Below, piece by piece: positions 55,979-64,000 of a stretch of DNA of 64,000 bases (positions within the stretch are counted from its first letter, which is position 1; each line of letters starts with the position of its first letter). Position numbers and translations under genes: made by a program. Under the pieces are notes generated by a model. The model was given only the letters and a program-made list of their open reading frames with translations. It did not search any database and was not told the DNA's origin. Source of the stretch: Curtobacterium sp. MCJR17_020 (lineage in GTDB: Bacteria; Actinomycetota; Actinomycetes; Actinomycetales; Microbacteriaceae); assembly GCF_003234365.2 (NCBI RefSeq), contig NZ_CP126260.1, positions 2,480,001-2,544,000 on the forward strand, given 5' to 3'.

Positions 55979-56677
55979 TCAGTCCTCGACGCTCGCGACG
56001 GCCACGCACCGGACGACCCGGCCGCCCGCGGCGCGGACCGCCCGCACCCCCTCGGCCATCGTGACGCCGGTCGTCACGACGTCGTCCACGAGCACCACGT
56101 CCCGCCCGTCGACCCCGCACGCCCGCAGCGTGCCGACGGTCGCGGCGACCCGCTCGATCGCCGTCCGTTCCTTCTGGCCCGGCTCACCGTTCGCCGGTCC
56201 ACCTCGGACCCGCGCCCGCCGGAGCCGCCCGGTGCCGCGGACGCCACCGCGGGCGAGCAGCAGCACCACGGGGTCGAACCCCCGACGCCGTGCCCCCGCC
56301 CGCGACGGCGGGACCCGCAGCACGACGGTGCCGACGGGTGCCTCGGCGAGCGCGACACGCACGAGCGCACCGAAGCGAGCGCCGAGCGGTCGTGCGACGT
56401 CCACCCGACCGCGCAGCTTCAGCTCGAGCAGCAGGGTGCGGACGAGTCCTTCGTACTCGAAGGCGGCGTCGAGCCGCACGCCCGCGACGAGTCGGACCCG
56501 ACGCGGGCGTGCGGCCAGGGCGGCGCGGCAGGCTCGGCAGAGCGCACGGTCCGGCCGTGCGCAGCCCAGGCACTCCACCGGCAGGAACAAGCCGAGCACC
56601 GCGAGCGCCGCGTCGCGCCACGGGGTGAGCGGGTCCGCGGTGGACCGGTCCTCGGTGGGCGGGTCCTCGGTGCGCAT
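55979..56677 (-). CDS. comF: ComF-family phosphoribosyltransferase-like protein
   Basis: A 232-residue ComF homologue. VECLGCARPDRALCRACRAAL forms a CxxC...CxxC zinc ribbon near residue 35, and VVLVDDVVTTGVTMAEG near the C-terminus is the PRPP-binding loop. ComF proteins take part in DNA uptake in competent bacteria; in actinobacteria the role is mostly untested. It lies between hpf and lpqB, as in mycobacteria. The start at 56677 has no obvious ribosome site. Confidence 0.88.
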   Translation of the reverse strand: MRTEDPPTEDRSTADPLTPWRDAALAVLGLFLPVECLGCARPDRALCRACRAALAARPRRVRLVAGVRLDAAFEYEGLVRTLLLELKLRGRVDVARPLGARFGALVRVALAEAPVGTVVLRVPPSRAGARRRGFDPVVLLLARGGVRGTGRLRRARVRGGPANGEPGQKERTAIERVAATVGTLRACGVDGRDVVLVDDVVTTGVTMAEGVRAVRAAGGRVVRCVAVASVED

Positions 56678-56777
56678 GCGACGAGTGTGGTGGCGACCGC
56701 ACGGCGGTCGTGAACCGACGGGGCGGACGGTGGACGGGCCTCCCGGCCGGGGTGGGTGTGGAGGGGGGACCGCGACG

Positions 56778-58466
56778 TCAGCGCTGGACGCCGAGCACGT
56801 CCGCGGTCACGCCGGTGGTGTCCCAACCGCCGCCGGTGGACTGCAGCACCGACCCGCTCGACATCCGGAGCAGCAGCGCACCACCGCTCCCACCACTGAT
56901 CGAGGTCGCGCGCCCGTCCGGCTTCGGCAGGGTGCTCGACTGCCCGCCGATGGTGGTCCGGACGACGTTCGGCCCGGCCGTGGTCTGCCCGACCGAGGCC
57001 ACGTCGGTGTCGTTCACCCACGTCGCCCCGACGGCGTCGCCGGTGGCCGCCTGCACCCGGACGGCTGCGCCGAACGACGTCGGGGACCGGTCGGACCCGC
57101 GGATGATCGCCATCACGTACAGGCCGGGGCCGTCGGCGGTCTGGATCAGGGCGAGTGCCCGGGTCGAGTCGCGGGACACCTGGAACGACACGAGGTCGCC
57201 GCGCGGCAACGACGTCGCGACCTGGTGCGGGTCGCCGCCGAGGCCGTAGGCGGTGATCCGGCGGGTGTCCGACGACTGGCCGACCCAGACGAACCCGAGG
57301 TCGTCGATCGCGGGGGCGACGAGGTCCTCGCGGGCGTCGACGCGCAGGTGGTCGTCGCCGCGGACGACGACGGCACCGTCGCGGTTGCCGACGGCGGCCG
57401 TGGTGCCGGAGGCGGACAGCGAGATCGAGGTCGGGTCGAGGCCGGCCACGGTGTCGCCGACGCCGCCGCCGAGCTTCGAGACCTTGCCGGTTCCCGTGGC
57501 CGCGTAGCCGACCACACCGTCCTCGTCGACGAGGGGGCGGGGGTCGACGTCCGGGTTCTGCTGCGCGTTCGCCCCGCTCGAGTCGGGGACGGACAGGCTC
57601 GCGCCCTCGATGGTCATCGACACCGACGAGATGGTGGCGACCGAGGCGAGCGACTTGCTCAGCTGCTCGCGCATCCGGACGCGGTCGACGGTGCTGGCGC
57701 GCAGGGCGTCGCTGGACAGGTCGACGAGTGCCGTGCCGCTGTCGATGGTGACCGCGTTCAGGGAGAGCTGGGTGCCCTCGGGGAACGACGAGACGACGGC
57801 ACCCTTGAGCCAGTCGGCGGGACCGGCCATCAGGGCGCTGGCGATGCGGGTGCTGGTGGACGAGCGGGCGAGGAACCAGCGCTCGTCGGGCACGAGGAAC
57901 CGGAACGTCGGGTCGTAGAAGTACAGCGCGTGCTGCTGGAAGACGGAGTCGAAGCTCACCGGGGACAGGATGATGCCGTCGGGGGCGTAGGCGATGCGCC
58001 ATTCGCCGTCCTCGCGGGTGAACTGGAACGTCAGCGTGGACGAGGTCGGGCGGACCGCCTGGGTGTACTCCCCCTCGGAGTCGACGGTCGCGCTCGCGGT
58101 GAGCGTGTACGTCAGCTCGCGGTCGTCGGCGCGCTCGACGGTGCCGCTGCCGTCGCGGATCGTGACGCCCTGCCGCGGGTTCCACTGCTGCGAGAAGTCC
58201 GAGGCGAGGAACTGCCGGGCGATGGCGTAGTTGTCCTGCGCACCGGTCGCCGCCGCGATGAACCCGCGCAGGATCGCGGTCTGGTCGGAGCCGGTGATCG
58301 GTTTGTCCGGCCGGAAGTCGACGCCGGAGAGCGACTCGTCCTTGATCGTCTGCCCGGTGCGGACGTCGCCGGAGACGGGGATCGCGGCGCAGGCGGTCAG
58401 GGCGAACACGCCGAGAGCGGCCAGGGCCGCGGCCACGACGTGCCGGAGACGGGGACGGCGGCGCAT
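56778..58466 (-). CDS. lpqB: Lipoprotein LpqB, accessory to MtrAB
   Basis: A 562-residue lipoprotein with a signal peptide ending at lipobox FALTAC (Cys about 23). A GerMN-type domain (ALYFYDPTFRFLVPDERWF) is followed by a beta-propeller-like C-terminal region (WVGQSSDTRRITAYGLGG). LpqB binds the extracytoplasmic part of MtrB and modulates cell division and wall homeostasis in mycobacteria and Streptomyces. The ATG shares one base with the mtrB stop (TGATG), coupling the genes. Confidence 0.94.
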   Translation of the reverse strand: MRRRPRLRHVVAAALAALGVFALTACAAIPVSGDVRTGQTIKDESLSGVDFRPDKPITGSDQTAILRGFIAAATGAQDNYAIARQFLASDFSQQWNPRQGVTIRDGSGTVERADDRELTYTLTASATVDSEGEYTQAVRPTSSTLTFQFTREDGEWRIAYAPDGIILSPVSFDSVFQQHALYFYDPTFRFLVPDERWFLARSSTSTRIASALMAGPADWLKGAVVSSFPEGTQLSLNAVTIDSGTALVDLSSDALRASTVDRVRMREQLSKSLASVATISSVSMTIEGASLSVPDSSGANAQQNPDVDPRPLVDEDGVVGYAATGTGKVSKLGGGVGDTVAGLDPTSISLSASGTTAAVGNRDGAVVVRGDDHLRVDAREDLVAPAIDDLGFVWVGQSSDTRRITAYGLGGDPHQVATSLPRGDLVSFQVSRDSTRALALIQTADGPGLYVMAIIRGSDRSPTSFGAAVRVQAATGDAVGATWVNDTDVASVGQTTAGPNVVRTTIGGQSSTLPKPDGRATSISGGSGGALLLRMSSGSVLQSTGGGWDTTGVTADVLGVQR

Positions 58467-60187
58467 CAGGACTCCTCTCGCACGGCGCGGGGGCCGTCGT
58501 ACGACTCGTCGAGCTCGGGCAGCGGGATCGCCGACGTCGCCGTGGCGGCCTGTTCGTTGCGCGGCAGCGTGAGCACGAACGTCGATCCCTGCCCTGGGCG
58601 GGACCACACGTCGATCCGGCCGCCGTGCAGCTTCGCGTCCCCCAGGCTGATCGCGAGCCCGAGGCCGGTGCCGCCGATGGTGCGCTTGCGGCTCGGGTCG
58701 GCGCGCCAGAACCGGTCGAACACGCGGCTGGCGTCCTCCGGCGGCATGCCGACGCCCTGGTCGCGCACCGCGATGGCGACCGTGCGGGCATCGCTGTCGA
58801 CGACGACCTGGACGGGCTTGGCGTCACCGTGCTCGATCGCGTTGCCGACCAGGTTGCGCAGGATGCGGCGGACGCGCTTGGCGTCGAGTCGCATCGTGGT
58901 GTGGCCGCCGGGTGTGGCGAGCTGCAGGTCGATGCCGGCGCGTTCGGCCAGGGGGCGGAACTCCTCGACGATGTCCGCGGCGAGCGCCGCCGGCACCGAC
59001 GGCTCCGTGTCGAGCTGCACGGCCTGCGCGTCGTAGCGGGAGATCTCGAGCAGGTCGGCGAGCAGCAGTTCGAACCGCTCCACCTGGGCGTGCAGGAGCT
59101 CGGCCGAGCGCCCGACCGAGGGCTCGAACGCGTGCCGCGAGTCGAACAGCATGTCGCCGGCGAGCCGGATGGTGGTGAGCGGCGTGCGCAACTCGTGGGA
59201 CACGTCGGACACGAAGCGCTGCTGCACGCGCGAGAGCTCGGCGAGCTGGGTGATCTGCCGACTGACCGCCTCGGCCATGCCGTTGAAGCTCCGCGCGAGG
59301 GTCGCCAGGTCGTCCTGGCCGCGCACCGGGATGCGTTCGTCGAGGCGTCCGGCGGCGATCTTGCGGCTCGTCTCCGCCGCCTCGCGGATCGGGACGACGA
59401 CCAACCGGACCACGAGCGACGTCACCAGGGCGATGAGCACCATGAGCGCGACGCCGCCGATCGAGAGCGTCTGCGACACGAAGTCGAGGGTCTGCTGGGC
59501 ATCGGACAGGTCGTAGACGAGGTACAGCTCGTACTGGCCGGCGCTCGGGATCTGCAGCGTCGAGCCGACGGCGAGCCCGGGCACGCGGCGGCCGTCGTCG
59601 TCGAGCTGCACCGGCTGCAGGCTGAGCTTCCCGGTGTTCGCGCCGACCTCCTTGCGCAGGGCGTCCGTGATGACGGCGTCCGGGAAGTCCTGGCTCGCGA
59701 TGGTCTGCAGCGTCTGCGGGGTGGACTGGTCGGGGCTCCGCTCGATCGCGATGCTCGTGCCGCCGGGGCTCGTCGTGTTCGACAGGATCGCCTGCTGCGC
59801 CTCGTTCTGCAGCGTCTCGAGCTCGGACTGGTTGTTGTCCTCGGCAGCGGTGGCGGCGTCGAAGATCCCCTGCGCGACGATGGTCGCGCGGGCCGACTCG
59901 GACTCGATCTGGTCGCGGCGCTGCGAGTAGACGTTCGTCGAGATGCTCACCATGACGGCGGTGCCGATGATCCCGACCGCCAGTCCGGTCGTCATCACGG
60001 TGATGGCGACCGAGCGGAACATCAGGGACCGACGCCACACGTACGCGACGGGCCGCCAGCCACGACGGACCCAGCGGCGCATCCGTCGTCGGCCGCGGCC
60101 GACCACCCCGATCGACACGGTGGCCGTGCCGGGGGCGGCGCCTGCTGCCGTGCCGGGAGCGGTGCCGGCGGGCGGGGCGGGCGGCAC
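58466..60187 (-). CDS. mtrB: Sensor histidine kinase MtrB
   Basis: A 573-residue sensor kinase. Two membrane helices (SVAITVMTTGLAVGIIGTAV, and VALMVLIALVTSLVVRLVVV) bracket an extracytoplasmic sensor of about 180 residues. HAMP follows, then His330 in FVSDVSHELRTPLTTI and ATPase motifs NLVGNAIEHG, RDQGVGMP and GGTGLGLAIS. The first 45 residues before the first helix are Pro/Ala/Arg-rich. GTG start 5 bases after the mtrA stop. It controls MtrA in cell-wall and osmotic responses. Confidence 0.95.
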   Translation of the reverse strand: MPPAPPAGTAPGTAAGAAPGTATVSIGVVGRGRRRMRRWVRRGWRPVAYVWRRSLMFRSVAITVMTTGLAVGIIGTAVMVSISTNVYSQRRDQIESESARATIVAQGIFDAATAAEDNNQSELETLQNEAQQAILSNTTSPGGTSIAIERSPDQSTPQTLQTIASQDFPDAVITDALRKEVGANTGKLSLQPVQLDDDGRRVPGLAVGSTLQIPSAGQYELYLVYDLSDAQQTLDFVSQTLSIGGVALMVLIALVTSLVVRLVVVPIREAAETSRKIAAGRLDERIPVRGQDDLATLARSFNGMAEAVSRQITQLAELSRVQQRFVSDVSHELRTPLTTIRLAGDMLFDSRHAFEPSVGRSAELLHAQVERFELLLADLLEISRYDAQAVQLDTEPSVPAALAADIVEEFRPLAERAGIDLQLATPGGHTTMRLDAKRVRRILRNLVGNAIEHGDAKPVQVVVDSDARTVAIAVRDQGVGMPPEDASRVFDRFWRADPSRKRTIGGTGLGLAISLGDAKLHGGRIDVWSRPGQGSTFVLTLPRNEQAATATSAIPLPELDESYDGPRAVREES

Positions 60188-60192
60188 GGTGG

Positions 60193-60867
60193 TCAGGCTC
60201 CTCCGGCCCGGTACCCGACGCCGCGGACCGTGGTGACGGTCTTCGGGTTGTCCGGGTCGTGCTCGATCTTCGCGCGCAGGCGCTGGACGTGCACGTTCAC
60301 CAGGCGGGTGTCGGCCTTGTAGTGGTAGCCCCAGACCTGCTCGAGCAGCATCTCGCGGGTGAAGACCTGGTTCGGCTTCTCGGCGAGCGCGCGGAGCAGG
60401 TCGAACTCGAGCGGGGTGAGCGGGATGACGGTGTCACCGCGGCGGACCTCGTGCCCGGCGACGTCGACCGTGACGTCACCGACGTGCAGGACCGTGGCGT
60501 CGGTGGCGCTCGGCCGCAGCCGCGTGCGGATGCGGGCGACGAGCTCCTTCGGGTTGAACGGCTTGACGACGTAGTCGTCGGCACCGTTCTCGAGGCCGAG
60601 GACGACGTCGGCGGTGTCGCTCTTGGCGGTGAGCATGATGATCGGCGTGCCGCTCTCGGCACGGATGCGCTTGCAGACCTCGATGCCGTCGATGCCCGGG
60701 AGCATCACGTCGAGCAGGACGAGGTCCGGCTTCGTGCTGTGGAACGCGTCGACGGCGTCGTTGCCGTCGGCGCTGAACTCGGGTTCGTAGCCCTCCGAGC
60801 GGAGGACGATGCCGATCATCTCGGCGAGGGCCTGGTCATCGTCGACGACGAGGATGCGCGGTGTCAT
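60193..60867 (-). CDS. mtrA: Response regulator MtrA
   Basis: A 224-residue OmpR-class regulator. MTPRILVVDDDQALAEMIGI, the phospho-acceptor Asp53 in LVLLDVMLPG, LTAKSDTADVVLGL and VVKPFNPKEL are receiver motifs. The winged helix has LTPLEFDLLRALAEKPNQVF and DTRLVNVHVQRLRAKIEHD. This is the near-invariant actinobacterial MtrA, governing division, wall metabolism and osmotic response. It heads mtrA-mtrB-lpqB; GGAG lies about 11 bases before the ATG. Confidence 0.96.
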   Translation of the reverse strand: MTPRILVVDDDQALAEMIGIVLRSEGYEPEFSADGNDAVDAFHSTKPDLVLLDVMLPGIDGIEVCKRIRAESGTPIIMLTAKSDTADVVLGLENGADDYVVKPFNPKELVARIRTRLRPSATDATVLHVGDVTVDVAGHEVRRGDTVIPLTPLEFDLLRALAEKPNQVFTREMLLEQVWGYHYKADTRLVNVHVQRLRAKIEHDPDNPKTVTTVRGVGYRAGGA

Positions 60868-61018
60868 GTGATGTGGACTCCGTGTGGCGTGCGGGTGGTG
60901 CCGGGTCGGCACGTGTCCCCACACGATAGCCGAGGCCCCGTCACGCGGCGTTTTCCGCCAGGATGGAGGTGGACCGCGCGTCGCAGCGCGGACCGACACG
61001 ACGAAGGGGGCCGAGGTC

Positions 61019-62410
61019 ATGTCCGATTGGCAGACGCCTGGCGGTGGTCAGCAGGGTGCCGGGCAGCAGGGCGCCGGGCAGCAGGGTGCGTGGCAGGGAC
61101 AGCCGGGAGGCCCGCCCCGGTTCTCCGCGCCGCCGCCGCCCACCCCGGGGCCGGGTCGACCCCCCGGCGGTCGTCCGCCGTCCGGCTCGCGTCCGGTGAT
61201 CCCCCTGCGCCCCCTCGGGTTCGGTGACGTGCTCGGCGGCGCCTTCACGGTCTTCCGCCGCAACGCCCGCGTCCTGCTGCTCTGGAGCGTGCTGCTGAGC
61301 GGCGTGCTCGGGCTGCTCTCCACCCTCGTCAGCACGTTCGGCCAGCAGGCGCTGCAGTCGCGGATGATGACGGCGTTCGACGGCAGCGGTGGTGGCGACA
61401 CGATCGTGGCGGGCTCGGTGACGCTGTGGATCCTGCTGACGATCGGCCTGCCGTTCCTGGCGTACCTCGGTCGCGGCTTCCTGGTGGCACCGGTCGCCGC
61501 GGACACCGGCCAGCGGGTGCTCGGCCGTCGCGCGACCTTCCGGGGCCTGTGGGCGCTGCTCGCCGGGCGGCGGTGGCCGGTCGTCGCGTGGATGTTCGTG
61601 CAGATCGGCGCGGGGCTCGTCGTCGGGATCATCGTCGCGGTGGTCTTCGTCGCGTTCTTCGCGGCGCTCGGCGCCGGGGACGCCAGCGCCGGGTGGTTCG
61701 TGCTCGCCGTCTTCGTGATGGTCCTCGGCCTCGGCGTGGTGCTGACCTGGCTCGGCATCCGCTTCGCCTTCACGGTGCCGACCATCGCGCTCGAGGGTCG
61801 TCCGGTCTTCGCCGCCGCCGCGCAGTCGTGGCGGCTGACCCGCGGTGCGTTCTGGCGGACCTTCGGCGTCCTGCTGCTCGTGCAGGTGATGTTCGGCGTC
61901 GCGGCGTCGATCGCGTCGGCACCGCTCACCATCGGGGCCGTGCTCGTCGGCGGCGTGTTCGACCCGCTCGGGCAGACCGACGCGTCCTCGGGCATCGGTG
62001 CGGGCGCCCTCGTCCTGATCGTCATCGGCAGCCTGCTCGCGATCGCGGTGCAGTGCGTCACCGACGTGCTGAGCGCAGCGGTCGTCACCTTCCTGACCAT
62101 CGACCGGCGGATCCGGACCGAGGCCCTCGACCAGCGCATCGCCTCGCACCTCGACACCGGGGAGCCGGCCGACCCGTTCGCACCGTCCGCGCCGGTCTCC
62201 CGACCGCCGTGGCCGCCGCAGCAGTGGGCCGGGCAGCAGCAGCCGTGGGCGCAGCAGCAGCCGCAGCAGTGGCCCGGACAGCCCCCGCAGGCGTGGCCCG
62301 GACAGCAGCAGGCGCAGCAGCCCTGGCCCGGACAGCAGCAACCGTGGCCGCAACACCCGCAACACCCGCCGCAGCAGGGGCAGCACCGCCCGCCGGACGG
62401 GACCGCATGA
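61019..62410 (+). CDS. Multi-pass membrane protein with Gln/Pro/Trp-rich tails
   Basis: A 463-residue protein. The first 60 residues are Gly/Gln/Pro-rich (GGQQGAGQQGAGQQGAW). A central domain of about six helices begins at RPLGFGDVLGGAFTVFRRNARV and contains FAFTVPTIALEGRPVFAAAAQSW-type motifs, similar to the glycerophosphodiester phosphodiesterase membrane domain; no phosphodiesterase catalytic domain is attached. The last 85 residues are repeated WPGQQQ/PWAQQQ units. The ATG at 61019 has GAGG 3-4 bases upstream. It overlaps the next gene (ATGA), so it begins an operon, divergent from mtrA. Confidence 0.82.
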   Translation: MSDWQTPGGGQQGAGQQGAGQQGAWQGQPGGPPRFSAPPPPTPGPGRPPGGRPPSGSRPVIPLRPLGFGDVLGGAFTVFRRNARVLLLWSVLLSGVLGLLSTLVSTFGQQALQSRMMTAFDGSGGGDTIVAGSVTLWILLTIGLPFLAYLGRGFLVAPVAADTGQRVLGRRATFRGLWALLAGRRWPVVAWMFVQIGAGLVVGIIVAVVFVAFFAALGAGDASAGWFVLAVFVMVLGLGVVLTWLGIRFAFTVPTIALEGRPVFAAAAQSWRLTRGAFWRTFGVLLLVQVMFGVAASIASAPLTIGAVLVGGVFDPLGQTDASSGIGAGALVLIVIGSLLAIAVQCVTDVLSAAVVTFLTIDRRIRTEALDQRIASHLDTGEPADPFAPSAPVSRPPWPPQQWAGQQQPWAQQQPQQWPGQPPQAWPGQQQAQQPWPGQQQPWPQHPQHPPQQGQHRPPDGTA

Positions 62411-63048
62411 CCGCGGTCGACCCCGGCGAGGCCCGCCGTCTGCTCGAACGCGAACTCGACCGCCCCGCGTACGACGGCGCGCACGTGACCTGGTGGGACC
62501 GCGCGTCACGGACGTTCCTCGACTGGCTCGGGTCGCTCCGCGCCGACGGACTCGACTCCCCCGTCGCGGCCCGCACGGCCCTGGTGATCGCGATCGTGGT
62601 GCTCGTCGCCGTCGTCGTGCTCGTCGTCGTGGCCCGCGGGCTCCCCCGACGTCGTGCACGCAGCGGCGCGGACGACGCCGGCGGGGTGTTCGACGACGAC
62701 GACCTCCGCTCCGCCCGGGAACTGCTCGACGCCGCACAGTCCGCGATCCGCCGGGGCGACTGGTCGGCCGCGGTCCTCGACGGCTTCCGGGCAACCGCCC
62801 GCGGCCTCGGCGAGCGCGACCTGGTCCCCGACGTCCCCGGGGCGACCGCACGCACCATCGCCGCCCGCGCAGCCGTGCCCTTCCCCGCCGAGGCCGCGGC
62901 GCTCGACGACGCCGCAACGGCCTTCGACGCCGTCCGCTACCTCGGGCTCGACGCCGACGAGGCCACTGCTCGCCGGGTCCTCGACACCGAGCGGGGCGTG
63001 CGCCAGGCCCGTCCGGCCAGGTCCACGGGGCCGGTGGTGCCCGCATGA
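62407..63048 (+). CDS. DUF4129-domain protein
   Basis: A 213-residue protein with one central helix (RTALVIAIVVLVAVVVLVVVAR). A cytoplasmic-looking helical C-terminal domain follows (DDLRSARELLDAAQSAIRRG, DWSAAVLDGFRATARGLGERD, ATAFDAVRYLGLDADEATARR), the DUF4129 pattern. It overlaps both neighbours by ATGA junctions. In actinobacteria DUF4129 genes accompany MoxR-ATPase and DUF58 genes, which would lie beyond the right edge. Confidence 0.85.
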   Translation: MTAVDPGEARRLLERELDRPAYDGAHVTWWDRASRTFLDWLGSLRADGLDSPVAARTALVIAIVVLVAVVVLVVVARGLPRRRARSGADDAGGVFDDDDLRSARELLDAAQSAIRRGDWSAAVLDGFRATARGLGERDLVPDVPGATARTIAARAAVPFPAEAAALDDAATAFDAVRYLGLDADEATARRVLDTERGVRQARPARSTGPVVPA

Positions 63049-64000
63049 GCACCGCCACCGACGTGCCGCGTACGGCCGCACCCCGACCGGAGCAGCGCGA
63101 GAGCCGACGGTTCCGGTTCGGCTTCTGGATCGCCATCGTGCTCGTCGGGATCGTGCTCGCGGTGCTCACGGCCGTGGTGCAGGGCGCCGAGCCGCCGGAG
63201 CGACGTCCCCTCGACCCGACCTCGACCACCGCGAGCGGATCGGCCGCGCTGGTCCGGGTCCTGGAGCAGCGTGGCACCTCCGTCCGGGTGACCGACCGTG
63301 CCGACGGGATCGACGGTGGCACGGTGTTCGTCGACGACTCCGACGGTGTCCTCGACCCAGGCGTCGCCGAGCGCATCGCCCGGACCGCCGAGCACGTGGT
63401 CCTGGTGGGCGTCGACTCGACCCCGTTCGCGTCGTTCGGCCTCGACGTCACCACGGCCACCGCGCCCGAGGGCGGCGACACCGTGTCCACCGCGTCCTGT
63501 GCGATCCCGGCCGCGGCGTCGGCTGCGCGGGTGTCCACCGCCGGGTACGGCTACACGGTCGACGACCCCGACGCGGACCGCTGCGCGCCGTCCGGCAGCG
63601 GCGAGGACCGAGCCTGGGGCCTCGTCCGCACGGCGACGGCCGGCGGCGACGTCACCCTCGTCGGCACCAGCTCGGCCTTCCGCAACGACACGATCACGAC
63701 CGCCGGGAACGCCGCGCTCGCCCTCGGCCTGCTCGGCTCGGACGACCGGCTCACCTGGTACACGCCGACCGTCGGCGCCCCCGACGCAGCCCCGACACTC
63801 GGGGAGCTCGCACCGCCGTGGGTGCCGAGCGGCCTCGCGCTGCTGGCCCTGGTGGCCGTCGCCGCCGCGGTGTGGCGGGGCCGACGTCTCGGGCCGCTCG
63901 TCGTCGAGCGGATGCCCGTCGTGGTCCGCGCCGCCGAGACCACCGAGGGCCGGGCCCGGATGTACGCCCGCACCCACGACCGCACCCACGCCCTGGACAC
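63045..64000 (+). CDS. DUF4350-domain membrane protein, C-terminus beyond window
   Basis: The first 318 residues are present. After an Arg-rich start, one helix (FGFWIAIVLVGIVLAVLTAVV) leads to an extracytoplasmic domain with LDPTSTTASGSAALVRVLEQRG and GDVTLVGTSSAFRNDTITTAGN, the DUF4350 signature, then a second helix (LALLALVAVAAAVWRG). The frame is open to the end of the window. It is coupled to the DUF4129 gene (ATGA). Confidence 0.85.
   Translation, partial: MSTATDVPRTAAPRPEQRESRRFRFGFWIAIVLVGIVLAVLTAVVQGAEPPERRPLDPTSTTASGSAALVRVLEQRGTSVRVTDRADGIDGGTVFVDDSDGVLDPGVAERIARTAEHVVLVGVDSTPFASFGLDVTTATAPEGGDTVSTASCAIPAAASAARVSTAGYGYTVDDPDADRCAPSGSGEDRAWGLVRTATAGGDVTLVGTSSAFRNDTITTAGNAALALGLLGSDDRLTWYTPTVGAPDAAPTLGELAPPWVPSGLALLALVAVAAAVWRGRRLGPLVVERMPVVVRAAETTEGRARMYARTHDRTHALD

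Overview
The window is a continuous piece of high-GC actinobacterial chromosome. The gene set (WhiB1, MtrAB-LpqB, PdtaS, OtsAB, one rRNA operon without spacer tRNAs, many leaderless genes) and the rRNA sequence fit the family Microbacteriaceae. Curtobacterium or a close relative is my best guess, by recognition and not by a database search. I see no phage, plasmid, transposon or CRISPR array, and almost all genes look intact.

Layout. (1) 1-6114, minus strand: three family-2 glycosyltransferases coupled by 4-base overlaps (the last runs off the left edge), preceded by a one-module NRPS-like protein (adenylation, carrier, thioesterase) and tRNA-Gln. (2) 6160-8656: a thioredoxin-reductase-like flavoprotein downstream of gltX. 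(3) 8707-14455: a 16S-23S-5S rRNA operon on the minus strand with promoter, processing stems and terminator. (4) 14553-26662, minus strand: branched-chain amino acid and serine synthesis (ilvD-ilvB-ilvN-ilvC, then mtlD, two small membrane proteins, serA-leuB-ilvE and a fumarylacetoacetase-fold hydrolase). (5) 26755-35484: trehalose synthesis (otsA-otsB), a large membrane protein, a CorA-type channel, an ArsB-like permease, a small membrane protein and an MscS-type channel. (6) 35582-40816: a glycine betaine type ABC importer (proV-proW-proX order) and an amino-acid permease. Trehalose, betaine uptake and MscS give this half of the window an osmotic-stress flavour.

(7) 40887-47862: accessory and regulatory genes. 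An OmpR-type two-component system lies beside a PepSY-like lipoprotein, with the same direct repeat (CTGAAGC-N4-CTGAAGC) at the same distance before both the regulator gene and the lipoprotein gene. A tightly coupled trio follows: EspR-like DNA-binding protein, IrrE/ImmA-type metallopeptidase and multi-spanning membrane protein. (8) 47966-60867: tRNA-Lys, bcp, whiB1, pdtaS, an Rv3235-like gene, secA, hpf, comF, lpqB, mtrB and mtrA, in an arrangement that parallels the whiB1-to-mtrA region of Mycobacterium tuberculosis. (9) 61019-64000: the start of a membrane-protein operon (DUF4129, DUF4350) cut by the right edge.

Recurring sequence signals. Seven genes have a TANNNT -10 hexamer placed 6-7 bases before the start codon and no Shine-Dalgarno site, which predicts leaderless mRNAs. 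Four terminator-like hairpins share GGAGG plus a GTGC...GCAC core. One ~170-bp patch inside ilvD uses codons that are rare elsewhere here. The most system-like novelties are the EspR-like/IrrE/membrane trio, the two-component PepSY regulon, and the NRPS-like plus glycosyltransferase cluster.
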